Assembly (NCBI GenBank): GCA_963769945.1 | Contig: CAVYOA010000013.1 | Location: 1-64,000 of the forward strand | Reading direction: 5' to 3' | DNA: 64,000 nt | From: WHSW01 sp963769945 | Lineage (GTDB): Bacteria > Actinomycetota > Thermoleophilia > Solirubrobacterales > 70-9 | Shown here: positions 18,049 to 25,821 of the stretch, piece after piece | Position numbering within the stretch: the stretch's first letter is position 1 | Layout of the letters: the number at the start of each line of letters is the position of its first letter | Position numbers and translations under genes: made by a program | Notes under the pieces: generated by a model | Told to the model about the DNA's origin: nothing | Databases searched by the model: none | What the model saw: only the letters and a program-made list of their open reading frames with translations

Positions 18049-18983
18049 CTAGCGGGCGCCCCGGAATCCGAAGATGTTGCTCAAGCCCGACGGCCCGGCG
18101 TCGGCGTTGACCGCGAACGGACCGGCACCTGCGCCGCTGAGCCAGTAGCCGCCACGAATCAGGGCGCCGGGGGCGCCGGTCGCGGCCGCCCCCGCAAGGC
18201 ACTGACTGTCGTCCCCGTAGCCGGCCGGCCAGCTTCCGCAGCCGCTCGATCGCGGCACCCAGTCGGCCACCCACTCGTTGAGGTTACCGACCATGTCGTT
18301 GACGCCGAAATTTGAGACGCAGGCAGAGCGCGACCCGGTGCTAGCGGGGCCGGACAGGTGCTGACATTGCAGTCCGTTGTGCCGTTGTCGGTCCCGGGGT
18401 CCGGCGTGCCGGCGACCGCCATCTGCCACTCGGCGTTTGACGGCAGGCGCTTGCCGGAGTTGGCGAGCGCCTGCTGAGCCTGAAACCAGGTGATGCTGCC
18501 CTTCGGGGCGACACCTGCGACCGAGCGAGCGTAGATGTTGGTGCAGTCCTGGCCGTTGACGTTGCACGGGATCGCGCCGGTGATCTGATTGCCGCCGGTG
18601 CGGGCGTCCCAGATCGAGGACTCGTACTTGTCGACGCAAACCGAGCCGACCCGGACCATGACATCGTTAGCGGCGAGGCCCTTGTTGCAGGCGGCATCCC
18701 AGGCGGAATCGCCCTGCGGCCCGGTGTCGCCCTTGGGGCCGACCGGCCCCTGAGGACCCTGTGGACCCTGCGGCCCGGCTTGGCCGCCCAGACCGTCAGC
18801 GAGCTTGGCGCTGGTCACCGCGCCGTCGCTGATCTGCTTGGTCTTGACCGCGTTCTTGGCGATGTGCTTGGACTTGACCTCGCCGCGGGTGAGCGCGTAG
18901 GCGCTGCCGCCGAGGACGACGAACACGGCGATCGTCGACATCACGTTCGCGTAGGTCAGCCTGGGTCGCAACTGCTCGAACAT
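18049..18983 (-). pseudogene. SUMF1/formylglycine-generating-enzyme-like secreted protein, one frameshift
   Basis: N-terminus: one helix (VMSTIAVFVVLGGSAYALT) and the module KSKHIAKNAVKTKQISDGAV common in Thermoleophilia. Then a collagen-like Gly-x-Gln stretch (GPQGPQGPQGPVGPKGDTGP) of about 25 residues. Then an FGE-sulfatase (SUMF1) domain: VCVDKYESSIWD, LPSNAEWQMA and, after a shift near 18355, VNDMVGNLNEWVADWVPR, ALIRGGYW and FGFRGAR. The total length is two over a multiple of three, so one base is missing. Extracellular and membrane-tethered by inference. Whether it oxidises a cysteine cannot be judged, and no sulfatase gene is nearby. Confidence 0.75.
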
Positions 18984-19006
18984 CTCTGCCCTCTATCTCT
19001 GCCCTC

Positions 19007-20248
19007 TCATTTTCCGGCCGCGAGCAACCGAACCGGAAGCGTCTTCAGCTGGTTGACGAATGGCGAGGCGACGTACTTGGGCTCGCCGTCGAGTGCCATG
19101 TCCGGATAGCGGGCAAGCGTTTCCTCGATCAGGATCTGGAGCTCGAGGCGCGCGAGGGCGGTGCCGAGGCAGAAATGGCGGCCACCAGCGCCGAAAGCCT
19201 GGTGCTCGGGGTTGCGGGTGACGTCGAAGCGGTCGGGGTCCTCGTAGCGCGTCTCGTCGCGGTTGGAGGAGACGTACCACATCACGACCTTCTCGCCTTC
19301 GCGGATCTTCTGACCATTGAGCTCGGTGTCGTTCATCGCCGTGCGGCGAAAGTGGGCGAAGGCGGGGAACATCCGCAGCGCCTCCTCGACAGTGCCCGGG
19401 ATCAGGCCCGGGTCGGCGAGCACCTGACTCATCTGGTCGGGGTTCTCGAGCAGTGCCCGCATGCCCGAGCAATAGGTGGCCTTGGTCGAGTCGTTGCCGG
19501 CGGCGACGAGCAGGAAGAAGCCCATGACGATCTCGTGCTCTTCGAGGCTGTGGCCGTCGACCTCGGCGTGGACGAGGATGCTGGTGAGATCCTCCGTCGG
19601 GTTCTCGCGGCGCTCGGCGATCAGCTTGCCGCAGCGCTCGAAGATCTCGGGCACGTCCCTCTCCATCACGGCCTCGACGCCATCGGGGTTGACGTCGTCG
19701 TCGCCGGCGCCGAGAGCCGAGTTCATCAGCCGCGCCCAGACCGCGTCGTCTTCGGGCGGGATGCCCATGAAGCTGCCGATCACTCGCGAGACGACCGGCT
19801 GGGCGACGTCTGTGACGAGGTCGCAGCGATCGCGACCGTCGAGTCGGTCGAGGACTTCGACCGTGATCTCGCGGATCTCGTCCTCATGCTCGGCTATTCG
19901 CTTCGGCGTGAAGCCGCGCTGAAACAGGGCCTTGAGGCGGTCGTGCTTTGGCGGGTCCATGCCGATGAACATCGCCTGGATCAGCTCCAGCGGCATGATT
20001 GCGTTGGTCAGGGCGGTGATCCCACCACGCTCGGACGAGTACGTGGCCCAGTCGCGGCTGACCGCGTGGACGTCGTCGGCGGTCGTCACCGACCAAAACC
20101 CGGCCTCCTCGGGATAGTCGGTGATCTGCGCCGACCAATGCATCGGACACTGTGCTCGCAGCTCCTTGAAGAGCTCGTTCGGCGGGCCGTCGGCCCAGCG
20201 CTCGCGATCACCAACGAGGGTTTCGCCGAAGGTAGGGCGCTCCTCCAT
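19007..20248 (-). CDS. Cytochrome P450
   Basis: 413 aa soluble bacterial P450. The heme-ligand loop FGAGGRHFCLGTALARLE is intact, the I-helix oxygen-activation motif reads AGNDSTK (usually AGxDTT), and the ExxR helix is EEALRMFPAFAHFRR. The N-terminal region (ETLVGDRERWADGPPNELFKELR) and overall look resemble actinobacterial steroid/terpenoid P450s of the CYP125/142 clan, but the substrate is a guess. I start at the ATG at 20248; a longer frame would run into the upstream gene, which ends at 20259. It is co-transcribed with the MpaB-family oxygenase. Confidence 0.92.
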   Translation of the reverse strand: MEERPTFGETLVGDRERWADGPPNELFKELRAQCPMHWSAQITDYPEEAGFWSVTTADDVHAVSRDWATYSSERGGITALTNAIMPLELIQAMFIGMDPPKHDRLKALFQRGFTPKRIAEHEDEIREITVEVLDRLDGRDRCDLVTDVAQPVVSRVIGSFMGIPPEDDAVWARLMNSALGAGDDDVNPDGVEAVMERDVPEIFERCGKLIAERRENPTEDLTSILVHAEVDGHSLEEHEIVMGFFLLVAAGNDSTKATYCSGMRALLENPDQMSQVLADPGLIPGTVEEALRMFPAFAHFRRTAMNDTELNGQKIREGEKVVMWYVSSNRDETRYEDPDRFDVTRNPEHQAFGAGGRHFCLGTALARLELQILIEETLARYPDMALDGEPKYVASPFVNQLKTLPVRLLAAGK

Positions 20249-20258
20249 GCGGCACACC

Positions 20259-21191
20259 CTATCGCTGCAAGTCAACCGCGGCGGCGTTTGAGGGAAGTGA
20301 TGCGCGGCCGTTTGCGACCAGCGCCTTCTCGGTGCGCGCGACCATGTCGAACGAAGCTGTGTTGGCGCCACGGCGAAGCGTCATCGGGGCGACCGGGCGG
20401 GCGCCACGGGCGGCTGCGACGATCGTGCGAAACGCCGCCGCATGAAGCGGCGTCCAGCGGAGCCCGAACATCGAGCGCACGCGCTTGGGCAGAGTGCCGA
20501 GCAGGACAAGATTGTGCACCTCGCGCGAAGGATGCAGATAACGCGGCATTGGGATCTCGAAGGCGATTGCGAGCGCGACCGCGCGTGCCTCGTCGGTGAG
20601 GTGAAGCTCGTCGCCGTCCCAGATCTGCTCCCAGTACTCACGAAAGCCCGCGTAGGTCGGCGGCGCCACATCGCGCGGCATCCCGAAGAGCTCGCCGAAG
20701 CGGACGTAGTCCTGCCACAGCTCGTCGCGTTCGCAGTCTGTGAGGCGGCGCACGAGAGTCTCATAGAACGCCTGAGCCGAGTCGGCGATGACGGCCACCG
20801 TCCACAACATCAAGGGCGCATCGAAGGCGCTGTAGGAAGTGCCGGCTGGCCAGATGCCCGCCGTCTGCGGGATCTCGCCACGGACGCGCTGGTGCAGGCG
20901 GTCGACGAACGCCAGTGCCTTGTCGGCCTCGGCCCGGGTGCCGAAGAAGATCGTCTCGAAGACCTTCGCCGTGTGGGCGAGGCGCAAGAAAGGGCGCGAG
21001 CCCGAGCCGGTGCTGGCCTGGGTGCCGATGAAGTTGACCGGATGAGCCGCGCCGAGCATCAGCGCCCGCTGACCGTAGTTGAGTCCCACCGCTCGCTCTG
21101 ACTGAACGCGACGCAGAACCGACTCCCCAGCGGGAAAATAACCGCGATCAGAGCCGCTGCGACCACGAACGCTCACCTCGCCCCGAATCAT
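20259..21191 (-). CDS. MpaB-family (DUF2236) oxygenase
   Basis: 310 aa, matching the DUF2236/oxygenase MpaB family, related to the rubber oxygenase (latex-clearing protein) catalytic domain. Segments include LMLGAAHPVNFIGTQASTG, RPFLRLAHTAKVFETIFFGT, VRGEIPQTAGIWPAGTSYSA, DAPLMLWTVAVIADSAQAFY and TYAGFREYWEQIW. Family members oxidatively cleave or modify isoprenoid substrates using a histidine-ligated heme (established for Lcp; inferred here). It lies 11 bp upstream of the P450 gene, so the two probably act on the same lipid or terpenoid. A palindrome overlaps its likely promoter. Confidence 0.85.
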   Translation of the reverse strand: MIRGEVSVRGRSGSDRGYFPAGESVLRRVQSERAVGLNYGQRALMLGAAHPVNFIGTQASTGSGSRPFLRLAHTAKVFETIFFGTRAEADKALAFVDRLHQRVRGEIPQTAGIWPAGTSYSAFDAPLMLWTVAVIADSAQAFYETLVRRLTDCERDELWQDYVRFGELFGMPRDVAPPTYAGFREYWEQIWDGDELHLTDEARAVALAIAFEIPMPRYLHPSREVHNLVLLGTLPKRVRSMFGLRWTPLHAAAFRTIVAAARGARPVAPMTLRRGANTASFDMVARTEKALVANGRASLPSNAAAVDLQR

Positions 21192-21196
21192 GACAC

Positions 21197-21217
21197 CGCG
21201 CTATGTCGGATAGCGCG
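21197..21217. promoter_or_regulatory. Palindromic operator overlapping the oxygenase/P450 promoter
   Basis: CGCGCTAT-GTCGG-ATAGCGCG is a perfect 8+5+8 inverted repeat just 5 bp upstream of the MpaB-type ATG. A -10-like CATAGC on the minus strand lies within it, 8 nt before the ATG, so a bound repressor would block a leaderless promoter. The regulator is not identifiable in the window. Confidence 0.55.
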
Positions 21218-21238
21218 AACCCCTCCCAGAGACGGTTA

Positions 21239-21254
21239 GACCCCTCTTGGGGTC
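21239..21254 (-). terminator. Hairpin between M20 peptidase and MpaB genes
   Basis: GACCCC-TCTT-GGGGTC, a 6-bp GC stem with a tetraloop, lies between the MpaB start and the M20 stop. On the minus strand it is upstream of the MpaB gene and downstream of the M20 gene's neighbourhood only by orientation; a terminator for incoming M20 transcription is the simplest reading. No U-tract. Confidence 0.35.
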
Positions 21255-21282
21255 CGACCGCTAGTCGAGCCCGCGAGGGGGG

Positions 21283-22425
21283 TCAGTTCCCAGAGAGTGA
21301 GGCCGCGGCGAGCGCAAGCGCGATCTCGGTACGCGGCTGGATCGATTCGATCAGGACGAACTCGTCGGGGTGGTGGGCGTGGCCTCCGCGCGGACCGAGC
21401 CCATCGACGGTCAGCTCGATGTGCTGCGCGATGTGGCTGGCATCGCTGGCGCCACCACGAGCGCCGACGTGAAGCGACCGCCCGAGCATTTCCTCGGCGG
21501 CGCCCTGGAGGCGTTCGCCGACGATCTCGCGGCTGTCCATACCGGGCCAGCGGCGAACGAGCGCGGCATCGAGCGCGACGCCTTCGAGCTCGGCCGGGAT
21601 CGCCTCGAGCAGGGGTTCGAACTGCTCGAGCGAATCCGCGCGCAGATCGCAGATCAACTCGCCGGCCGCCGGGACGACATTGAAGGCCTCGCCCGAGGCG
21701 AGCACGGTCGGCACCGCGGTCAGATGCTGATCGCCGCTGGGATCGCTGAACCCCGCGATCCGGCGCGCGACCTCGGCCAGCGCCAACAGCGCGTTGCGGC
21801 CCTTCTCGGGAGAGCTGCCCGAGTGTGCGGCGACACCGGTGGCGGTCACCTTCAACGTCGCTGCGGCCTTTCGTTTGGCGACCACCGCCTCGACCCGCCC
21901 GGGGCCCAGCTGACCGGCCTCGAAGCAAAGGCACGCGTCGTAGTCGGCAAAGCGCGGGCCGTGGTCGAAGGCTCCGACGCGCCATTCCTCGTCGACGACC
22001 GTGAGCAGGCTGACCTCTGCGAACTCCTGGGGCATCTCGGCGAGCGCACTGAGCACGCCCAGGGCCATCACTACCCCACCCTTCATATCGATCGAGCCGG
22101 AACCGACCAGCCGTTCTCCATTTGCCTCGAGCGGCTTGTGGTTGGCGTGGGCAACGACGGTGTCCAGATGGCCGAGCAACAACAGCCGCCCGCTGCCGCT
22201 GCCGGCGACCGTCGCCAGCAGATCTGGCGCGTGGTCGGCGGTTGAGCAAGGTGGGCGCTCGACCGTTGCAGCTGCGGGCAGGCGCGTCGCGATGATCGTG
22301 CAGAGCTGCTCTGCGCCCTCGGCGTCGCCCGAGGGCGAAGAGACCGCGACCATCGCCTCAAGCTCGCGCTCGAATCGCTCGCAGATCTCGGCAGCCGCCT
22401 CGGTAGGCCAACTCGCACTCGCCAT
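21283..22425 (-). CDS. M20-family metallopeptidase (glutamate carboxypeptidase-like)
   Basis: 380 aa, M20 peptidase with the di-zinc motifs LLLGHLDTVV, GSGSIDMKGGVVMAL and the catalytic/ligand pair in LLTVVDEEWRVG. A dimerisation domain (ATGVAAHSGSSPEKGRNAL) and a C-terminal ligand region (GGASDASHIAQHIELTVDGLGPRGGHAHHPDEF, here abbreviated as GGASDASHIA and GGHAHHPDEFV) follow. This is closest in style to carboxypeptidase G2/ArgE relatives. It probably hydrolyses an N-acyl or gamma-linked amino acid in the cytoplasm. It lacks a signal peptide. Confidence 0.87.
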   Translation of the reverse strand: MASASWPTEAAAEICERFERELEAMVAVSSPSGDAEGAEQLCTIIATRLPAAATVERPPCSTADHAPDLLATVAGSGSGRLLLLGHLDTVVAHANHKPLEANGERLVGSGSIDMKGGVVMALGVLSALAEMPQEFAEVSLLTVVDEEWRVGAFDHGPRFADYDACLCFEAGQLGPGRVEAVVAKRKAAATLKVTATGVAAHSGSSPEKGRNALLALAEVARRIAGFSDPSGDQHLTAVPTVLASGEAFNVVPAAGELICDLRADSLEQFEPLLEAIPAELEGVALDAALVRRWPGMDSREIVGERLQGAAEEMLGRSLHVGARGGASDASHIAQHIELTVDGLGPRGGHAHHPDEFVLIESIQPRTEIALALAAASLSGN

Positions 22426-22516
22426 CGCGGGATCTTCTCAGGCTGTGGCGACGGTTCCGCGCACAAGCGCGATCATTGAGAACCTGCAATGTCGCGCCGC
22501 TTGCGCGCTGGTGTGA

Positions 22517-22738
22517 CTATTCGTCGGGAACCGAGGCCCGCGCCGACGAGTCCACCTCGATGTCGCGGTAGGTTTCGTTCTCGGTGACTTGCTCCGGCAG
22601 GTTCTTTCGACTTGAGCCGCTGGCGCTGACCGGTCGCGGGCTGCCGCTGAAGCGCACCTTGACCTCATCGACGTGCTCGAAGCGCAGCTTCTTTGCCTTG
22701 ACGCTGGCGCCGATCTCGATGTCGGGATCGCGCGCCAT
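22517..22738 (-). CDS. Small acidic hypothetical protein
   Basis: 73 aa, not recognised. It begins with an alternating beta-like pattern (IEIGASVKAKKLRFEHVDEVKVRFSG), has a polar middle (SGSSRKNLPEQV) and ends with ETYRDIEVDSSARASVPDE. Its ATG overlaps the TGA of the 317-aa gene (ATGA), so it is the third, translationally coupled gene of the operon with the two 11-residue-repeat proteins. The pairing implies a shared function, which is unknown. Confidence 0.7.
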   Translation of the reverse strand: MARDPDIEIGASVKAKKLRFEHVDEVKVRFSGSPRPVSASGSSRKNLPEQVTENETYRDIEVDSSARASVPDE

Positions 22739-23691
22739 CAGTCGGAGTCCGCCGCGCGAACGTCAGCGACGGTTATCCGTCCTTCAGCCCCGCTGCCGTC
22801 GACGTCCTCGAGGTCGACACCGAGTTCCTTGGCGAGCTCAACGGCGCGCTCGGTCGCGTCATATTTTTCGGCCTTGCGCTCGCGGCGCTTCTCGCTTATG
22901 CCCTTGACCTTCTCGCTTGCCGCGGAGCCGATCTCCTTGACCGTCATCTTTGCGGCGGCCTTGGCACGAGTTCCATGATCCGGAGCTACAAGCTCGCCGA
23001 GTTGGCCGAGGCCACCGCCGCCACGGCCGCCACCGCCACCGGCGGCAGACCCCGCTGCGCTGCCCGCGGAGGCGAGAAGCTCGTCCAGGTTGCCGGCGGC
23101 ATCTCCGGCTCCTTCGCCAACACCGCTGACCGCGTCTCCGGCTCCTTCGCCGATCTCTGCGACGGCATCGCCAGCGCCCTCGCCGGTTTCCTCGACCGCT
23201 TCACCGGTCTCGGAAAGAGTATGCCCAGCGCCCTCCCCCACATCCTCCACTGCCTTGCCGATGCTCTTTACAAGCTCGGGGTTGCGATCGATCGTCGTCA
23301 GGACGCGATCGACGATCGAGGCGACGTAATCGAGGCGAACCTTGAGCAAGGCCTGTGCCTCGACTCCCTTGATGTCGAGTCGCAACTTGCCCAGTTCGAC
23401 GTCGACGCCGACGTTCAGATTGACGAGCTCCATCACCTTCGCCTGAAGCGAGAGGTGAACCTGGAGGTCTTCGAGCTGGAGATGAATCGAATCGACCTTG
23501 ACGACCGGCACGTCGATTACCACGTCGGGGTCGGCGGCTCCCTTCTTCAGGGCCTCCTCGACGTAACCGCGATAGACATGCTCGGCGACCGTCTCCTCGC
23601 CGTGGACGTTTTGGGCGAAGCGGTACTTCTCGGGCTTCTGCGACGCGCTGCGGCCGTTTCGCGAGGTCGATTTGGTCTTCTGCGATGCCAT
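22738..23691 (-). CDS. Uncharacterised 11-residue-repeat protein with C-terminal PSBD-like domain
   Basis: 317 aa, function unknown. A polar Lys/Ser-rich N-terminus precedes a conserved domain (about residues 55-145) shared with the upstream paralogue: DVVIDVPVVKVDSIHLQLED, VNLNVGVDVELGKLRLDIKG, VEAQALLKVRLDYV and DRNPELVKSIGKAVEDVG. Then come 11-residue repeats of the form VxxIGEGAGDA (about 147-205) and a Gly-rich linker. A basic segment follows, and residues 277-317 resemble the peripheral-subunit-binding fold (ATERAVELAKELGVDLEDVD, GSGAEGRITVADVRAA). The repeats could form amphipathic 11/3 helices that bind membrane; this is inference. Middle gene of a three-gene operon. Confidence 0.75.
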   Translation of the reverse strand: MASQKTKSTSRNGRSASQKPEKYRFAQNVHGEETVAEHVYRGYVEEALKKGAADPDVVIDVPVVKVDSIHLQLEDLQVHLSLQAKVMELVNLNVGVDVELGKLRLDIKGVEAQALLKVRLDYVASIVDRVLTTIDRNPELVKSIGKAVEDVGEGAGHTLSETGEAVEETGEGAGDAVAEIGEGAGDAVSGVGEGAGDAAGNLDELLASAGSAAGSAAGGGGGRGGGGLGQLGELVAPDHGTRAKAAAKMTVKEIGSAASEKVKGISEKRRERKAEKYDATERAVELAKELGVDLEDVDGSGAEGRITVADVRAADSD

Positions 23692-23696
23692 CGTGA

Positions 23697-24224
23697 TCAG
23701 CCCTTCTTGCCGAGCTTGCCAACGCCCTTGCCGGCGCCCTGTCCGATCTGCTTGACGCCCTTACCGGCACCTTGACCGACGCCCTTGACGCCCTTCCCGG
23801 CGCCCTCACCGATCTCTTCGACGGCGTCACCGGTGTCCTGCAGCATCTCGTTTGCACCGCCACCTACGCGTTCAACCGCTTCACCAACGCTCTCGAGCAG
23901 CTCGGGGTTGCGATCGAGCGAGAGCAGCACGCGCTCGAGGATGTTCGAGATGTTGTTGAGGCGAGCCTTGACAAGCGCCTGGGCCTCGACACCCTGAATG
24001 TTGAGCTCGACGTTTCCGAGGTGAGCTTCGGCACCGACGTTGAGTTCGACCAGCCCCTGCACCTCGGCCGAAACCGAAACCCGGGCGCGAAGATTGTCTA
24101 CTTCAAGATCGATCTCATCGACTTTGACGACGGGAACATCGAGCAGCACGTCAGGCCCATCCGCGATCTTCTTCGGGTCGACAAGCGCATAGTCGTCGTA
24201 TTCCTTCACTTGGCGGCTAGCCAT
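23697..24224 (-). CDS. Uncharacterised 11-residue-repeat protein (paralogue)
   Basis: 175 aa, paralogue of the next gene. It has the same conserved domain (DVLLDVPVVKVDEIDLEVDN, VELNVGAEAHLGNVELNIQG, VEAQALVKARLNN, DRNPELLESVGEAVERVG). The C-terminus is made of almost perfect 11-residue repeats: VEEIGEGAGKG, VKGVGQGAGKG, VKQIGQGAGKG, then VGKLGKKG. The ATG at 24224 has GGAGG 6 nt upstream. The helical, Gly/Ala-rich, lysine-bearing repeats resemble LEA-type or synuclein-type membrane-binding helices in periodicity only. Promoter region shared with divergent ssrA. Confidence 0.75.
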   Translation of the reverse strand: MASRQVKEYDDYALVDPKKIADGPDVLLDVPVVKVDEIDLEVDNLRARVSVSAEVQGLVELNVGAEAHLGNVELNIQGVEAQALVKARLNNISNILERVLLSLDRNPELLESVGEAVERVGGGANEMLQDTGDAVEEIGEGAGKGVKGVGQGAGKGVKQIGQGAGKGVGKLGKKG

Positions 24225-24348
24225 CACCTTCCTCCTCTACGTCGCCTGCTCAGCGCCTCAATCGCCAGATTTGGATCCATGAGCCTGAGCGCGAGCTAGC
24301 AGTACCCGTACTTGCCCTGAATAACACCAGAATCGCGTTTTGGGCAGG

Positions 24349-24354
24349 TACAAT
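24349..24354 (+). promoter_or_regulatory. -10 element of ssrA
   Basis: TACAAT, 18 nt upstream of the mature tmRNA 5' end, would start transcription near 24361 and leave a short 5' leader for RNase P removal. The -35 is not obvious. Confidence 0.6.
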
Positions 24355-24372
24355 CCTCGCAGGACAACATAC

Positions 24373-24737
24373 GGGGGCGACTTAGATTCGACGTGGAATC
24401 GATCGCCTTGATGTTGCGAGCCGAGGATCTCGGGTTGGCCTCGTAAAACTCTCCCGGGAAAACCCAAATGCGAATTCCAATCACGAATTCGCCCTCGCTG
24501 CTTAGGTAGTTGAGGGAGTCGCTCCGGAGAGCCCGCGCTCCGGGTTTGCGGCTTCAACAGCGGGCTTACCCCGAAGCTAGGACCTTCGAGCGGCGGGGAA
24601 AATCACAAGGAAGGTGTGACGCCGGGGACGTATCCCTCGGATTGACCTAACCGGCGTCGAGATCAGACTTCGAGGGAACGCTCGTAGACGCATCGAGGCA
24701 GGTACCGCGGACGCGGGTGCAAGTCCCGCCGCCTCCA
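24373..24737 (+). ncRNA. ssrA: Transfer-messenger RNA (tmRNA)
   Basis: Mature tmRNA of about 365 nt. The 5' GGGGGCG (24373-24379) pairs with CGCCUCC (24730-24736), with a G3-U70 wobble as the alanine identity element. A discriminator A follows, and CCA is not encoded (CTT follows). The 5' side continues with the conserved ACTTAGATTCGACG-like segment. The tag frame starts at 24470 and encodes ANSNHEFALAA followed by TAG (24503-24505), ending in the ALAA degron recognised by ClpXP/ClpAP. The T-arm GCGGG-TGCAAGT-CCCGC has a loop TGCAAGT instead of TTCGANT. It rescues stalled ribosomes with SmpB, encoded 4 kb away. Confidence 0.95.
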
Positions 24738-24743
24738 CTTTCC

Positions 24744-24762
24744 AGGCGCTCAGCGAGCGCCT
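24744..24762 (+). terminator. ssrA: ssrA terminator hairpin
   Basis: AGGCGCT-CAGCG-AGCGCCT, a perfect 7-bp stem, begins 7 nt after the tmRNA 3' end. It lacks a U-tract but is well placed. Confidence 0.6.
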
Positions 24763-24819
24763 AAGCCGAACCTGAGCTCAAGCGCGGTCGTGAGCCGGCC
24801 GATTTCATGGTCATGGGCT

Positions 24820-24851
24820 GCACGACGACTGCGCCAGTGACTTAGTCGTGC
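24820..24851. other. Inverted repeat upstream of the site-2 protease gene
   Basis: GCACGAC (24820-24826) pairs with GTCGTGC (24845-24851), and the interior holds a second hairpin ACTG-CGC-CAGT. It lies just before the -10-like TATCCT (24868-24873) of the protease gene. Either a DNA operator or a transcript fold; the sequence does not decide. Confidence 0.4.
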
Positions 24852-24883
24852 GCTTAGATCGGCTGCCTATCCTTTGATTGAGC

Positions 24884-25765
24884 ATGAGCGACTATCCGAA
24901 CACGGGATGGCGCGAGCCGGCCAGTAGTCCGCCGCCGCCTGCCGAGCCCGAGCCCGCATACGAGCCGATCCATCCGGGATCGGGTCGCGAGAGCTGGCGC
25001 GAGCGCGCGAAGCGCTTCGGCGGTCCGATCCTCGCTGGGCTGATCTTGCTGGCGACCAAGCTCAAGGCCGTCCTGCTGATCTTGCCGAAGATCAAGATCC
25101 TGACCACCTCGGCGACGATGCTGGTCTCGATTGCCGCCTACGCGCTGATCTGGGGCTGGCAGTTCGCCGTCGGCTTAGTCCTGCTGCTGTTAGTGCATGA
25201 AATGGGCCACGTGTTTCAGCTTCGCCGCGAGGGGATCGAGGCATCGGCGCCGATGTTCATCCCCTTCCTCGGCGCCGTGGTTGCTGCCAGGTCGCTCGGC
25301 GACGACGCCGCGGCCGAGGCGCGAGTCGGGCTCGCCGGCCCGATCCTGGGCACGATCGGAACGCTGGTCCCGCTCGGGATCTGGCTTGCCACCGGCGAGG
25401 AGTTCTGGCAGGCGCTCACCTACGTCGGCTTCTTCATCAACCTCTTCAACTTGATTCCGATCGTGCCGTTTGACGGCGGCCGGGCGATGGCGGCGCTCTC
25501 CCCGTGGATGTGGTTCGCCGGCTTCGCGCTCCTCGTCGCCTTCACCTTTGCCTTCCCGAACCCGATCATGGTCCTCTTCCTCCTTCTCGGGGGGTACGAG
25601 AGCTGGCGCCGATTCAAGAACCGCCACACACCCGAGTCGCGCGCGTTTCACGCCGTCTCCGGGCGTACACGGGTGGCGGTTGCAATCGTCTACATCGGCC
25701 TTGCCGCGCTGCTCGCGGTGGGAGTCTCAGAAACCTTCCTCGAAAAGGACTTCAGCGACGTCTGA
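24884..25765 (+). CDS. Site-2 protease family membrane metalloprotease (M50-like)
   Basis: 293 aa. A Pro-rich cytoplasmic N-terminus (residues 10-35) is followed by about six helices. The zinc motif HEMGH lies in LLLLLVHEMGHVFQLRREG. The third ligand sits in LFNLIPIVPFDGGRAMAAL (NxxPxxxxDGG). The helical APMFIPFLGAVVAARSLGDD segment with two AG/GP loops is typical of the FpvA/YwhC-like M50B group without PDZ domain. It cleaves a membrane-embedded substrate, possibly an anti-sigma factor, but none is adjacent. A -10-like TATCCT 10 nt before the ATG and no ribosome site suggest a nearly leaderless transcript. Confidence 0.87.
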   Translation: MSDYPNTGWREPASSPPPPAEPEPAYEPIHPGSGRESWRERAKRFGGPILAGLILLATKLKAVLLILPKIKILTTSATMLVSIAAYALIWGWQFAVGLVLLLLVHEMGHVFQLRREGIEASAPMFIPFLGAVVAARSLGDDAAAEARVGLAGPILGTIGTLVPLGIWLATGEEFWQALTYVGFFINLFNLIPIVPFDGGRAMAALSPWMWFAGFALLVAFTFAFPNPIMVLFLLLGGYESWRRFKNRHTPESRAFHAVSGRTRVAVAIVYIGLAALLAVGVSETFLEKDFSDV

Positions 25766-25821
25766 TCGCACGCATCGGTGCCGATGCGTAATGGTCCGCT
25801 GCGGGGGAAGTCACAGCAACC

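Noticed and set aside
20248..20371. N-terminal extension of the P450 to 20371
   Set aside because: It overlaps the upstream oxygenase gene and gives an atypical N-terminus; the ATG at 20248 fits the family.
19175..20599. Long plus-strand frame opposite the P450 gene
   Set aside because: Shadow of a P450 that has all its motifs on the minus strand.
23090..24050. Near-identical GGCGC/CTCGCC-type short DNA repeats, possibly a repeat array or CRISPR
   Set aside because: The repeats are in frame and encode the 11-residue protein repeats; spacing is 33 bp without unique spacers.
24700..24740. A tRNA gene suggested by the T-arm and acceptor-like 3' end
   Set aside because: The 5' partner of the acceptor stem is 350 nt upstream with a tag reading frame between; this is tmRNA.
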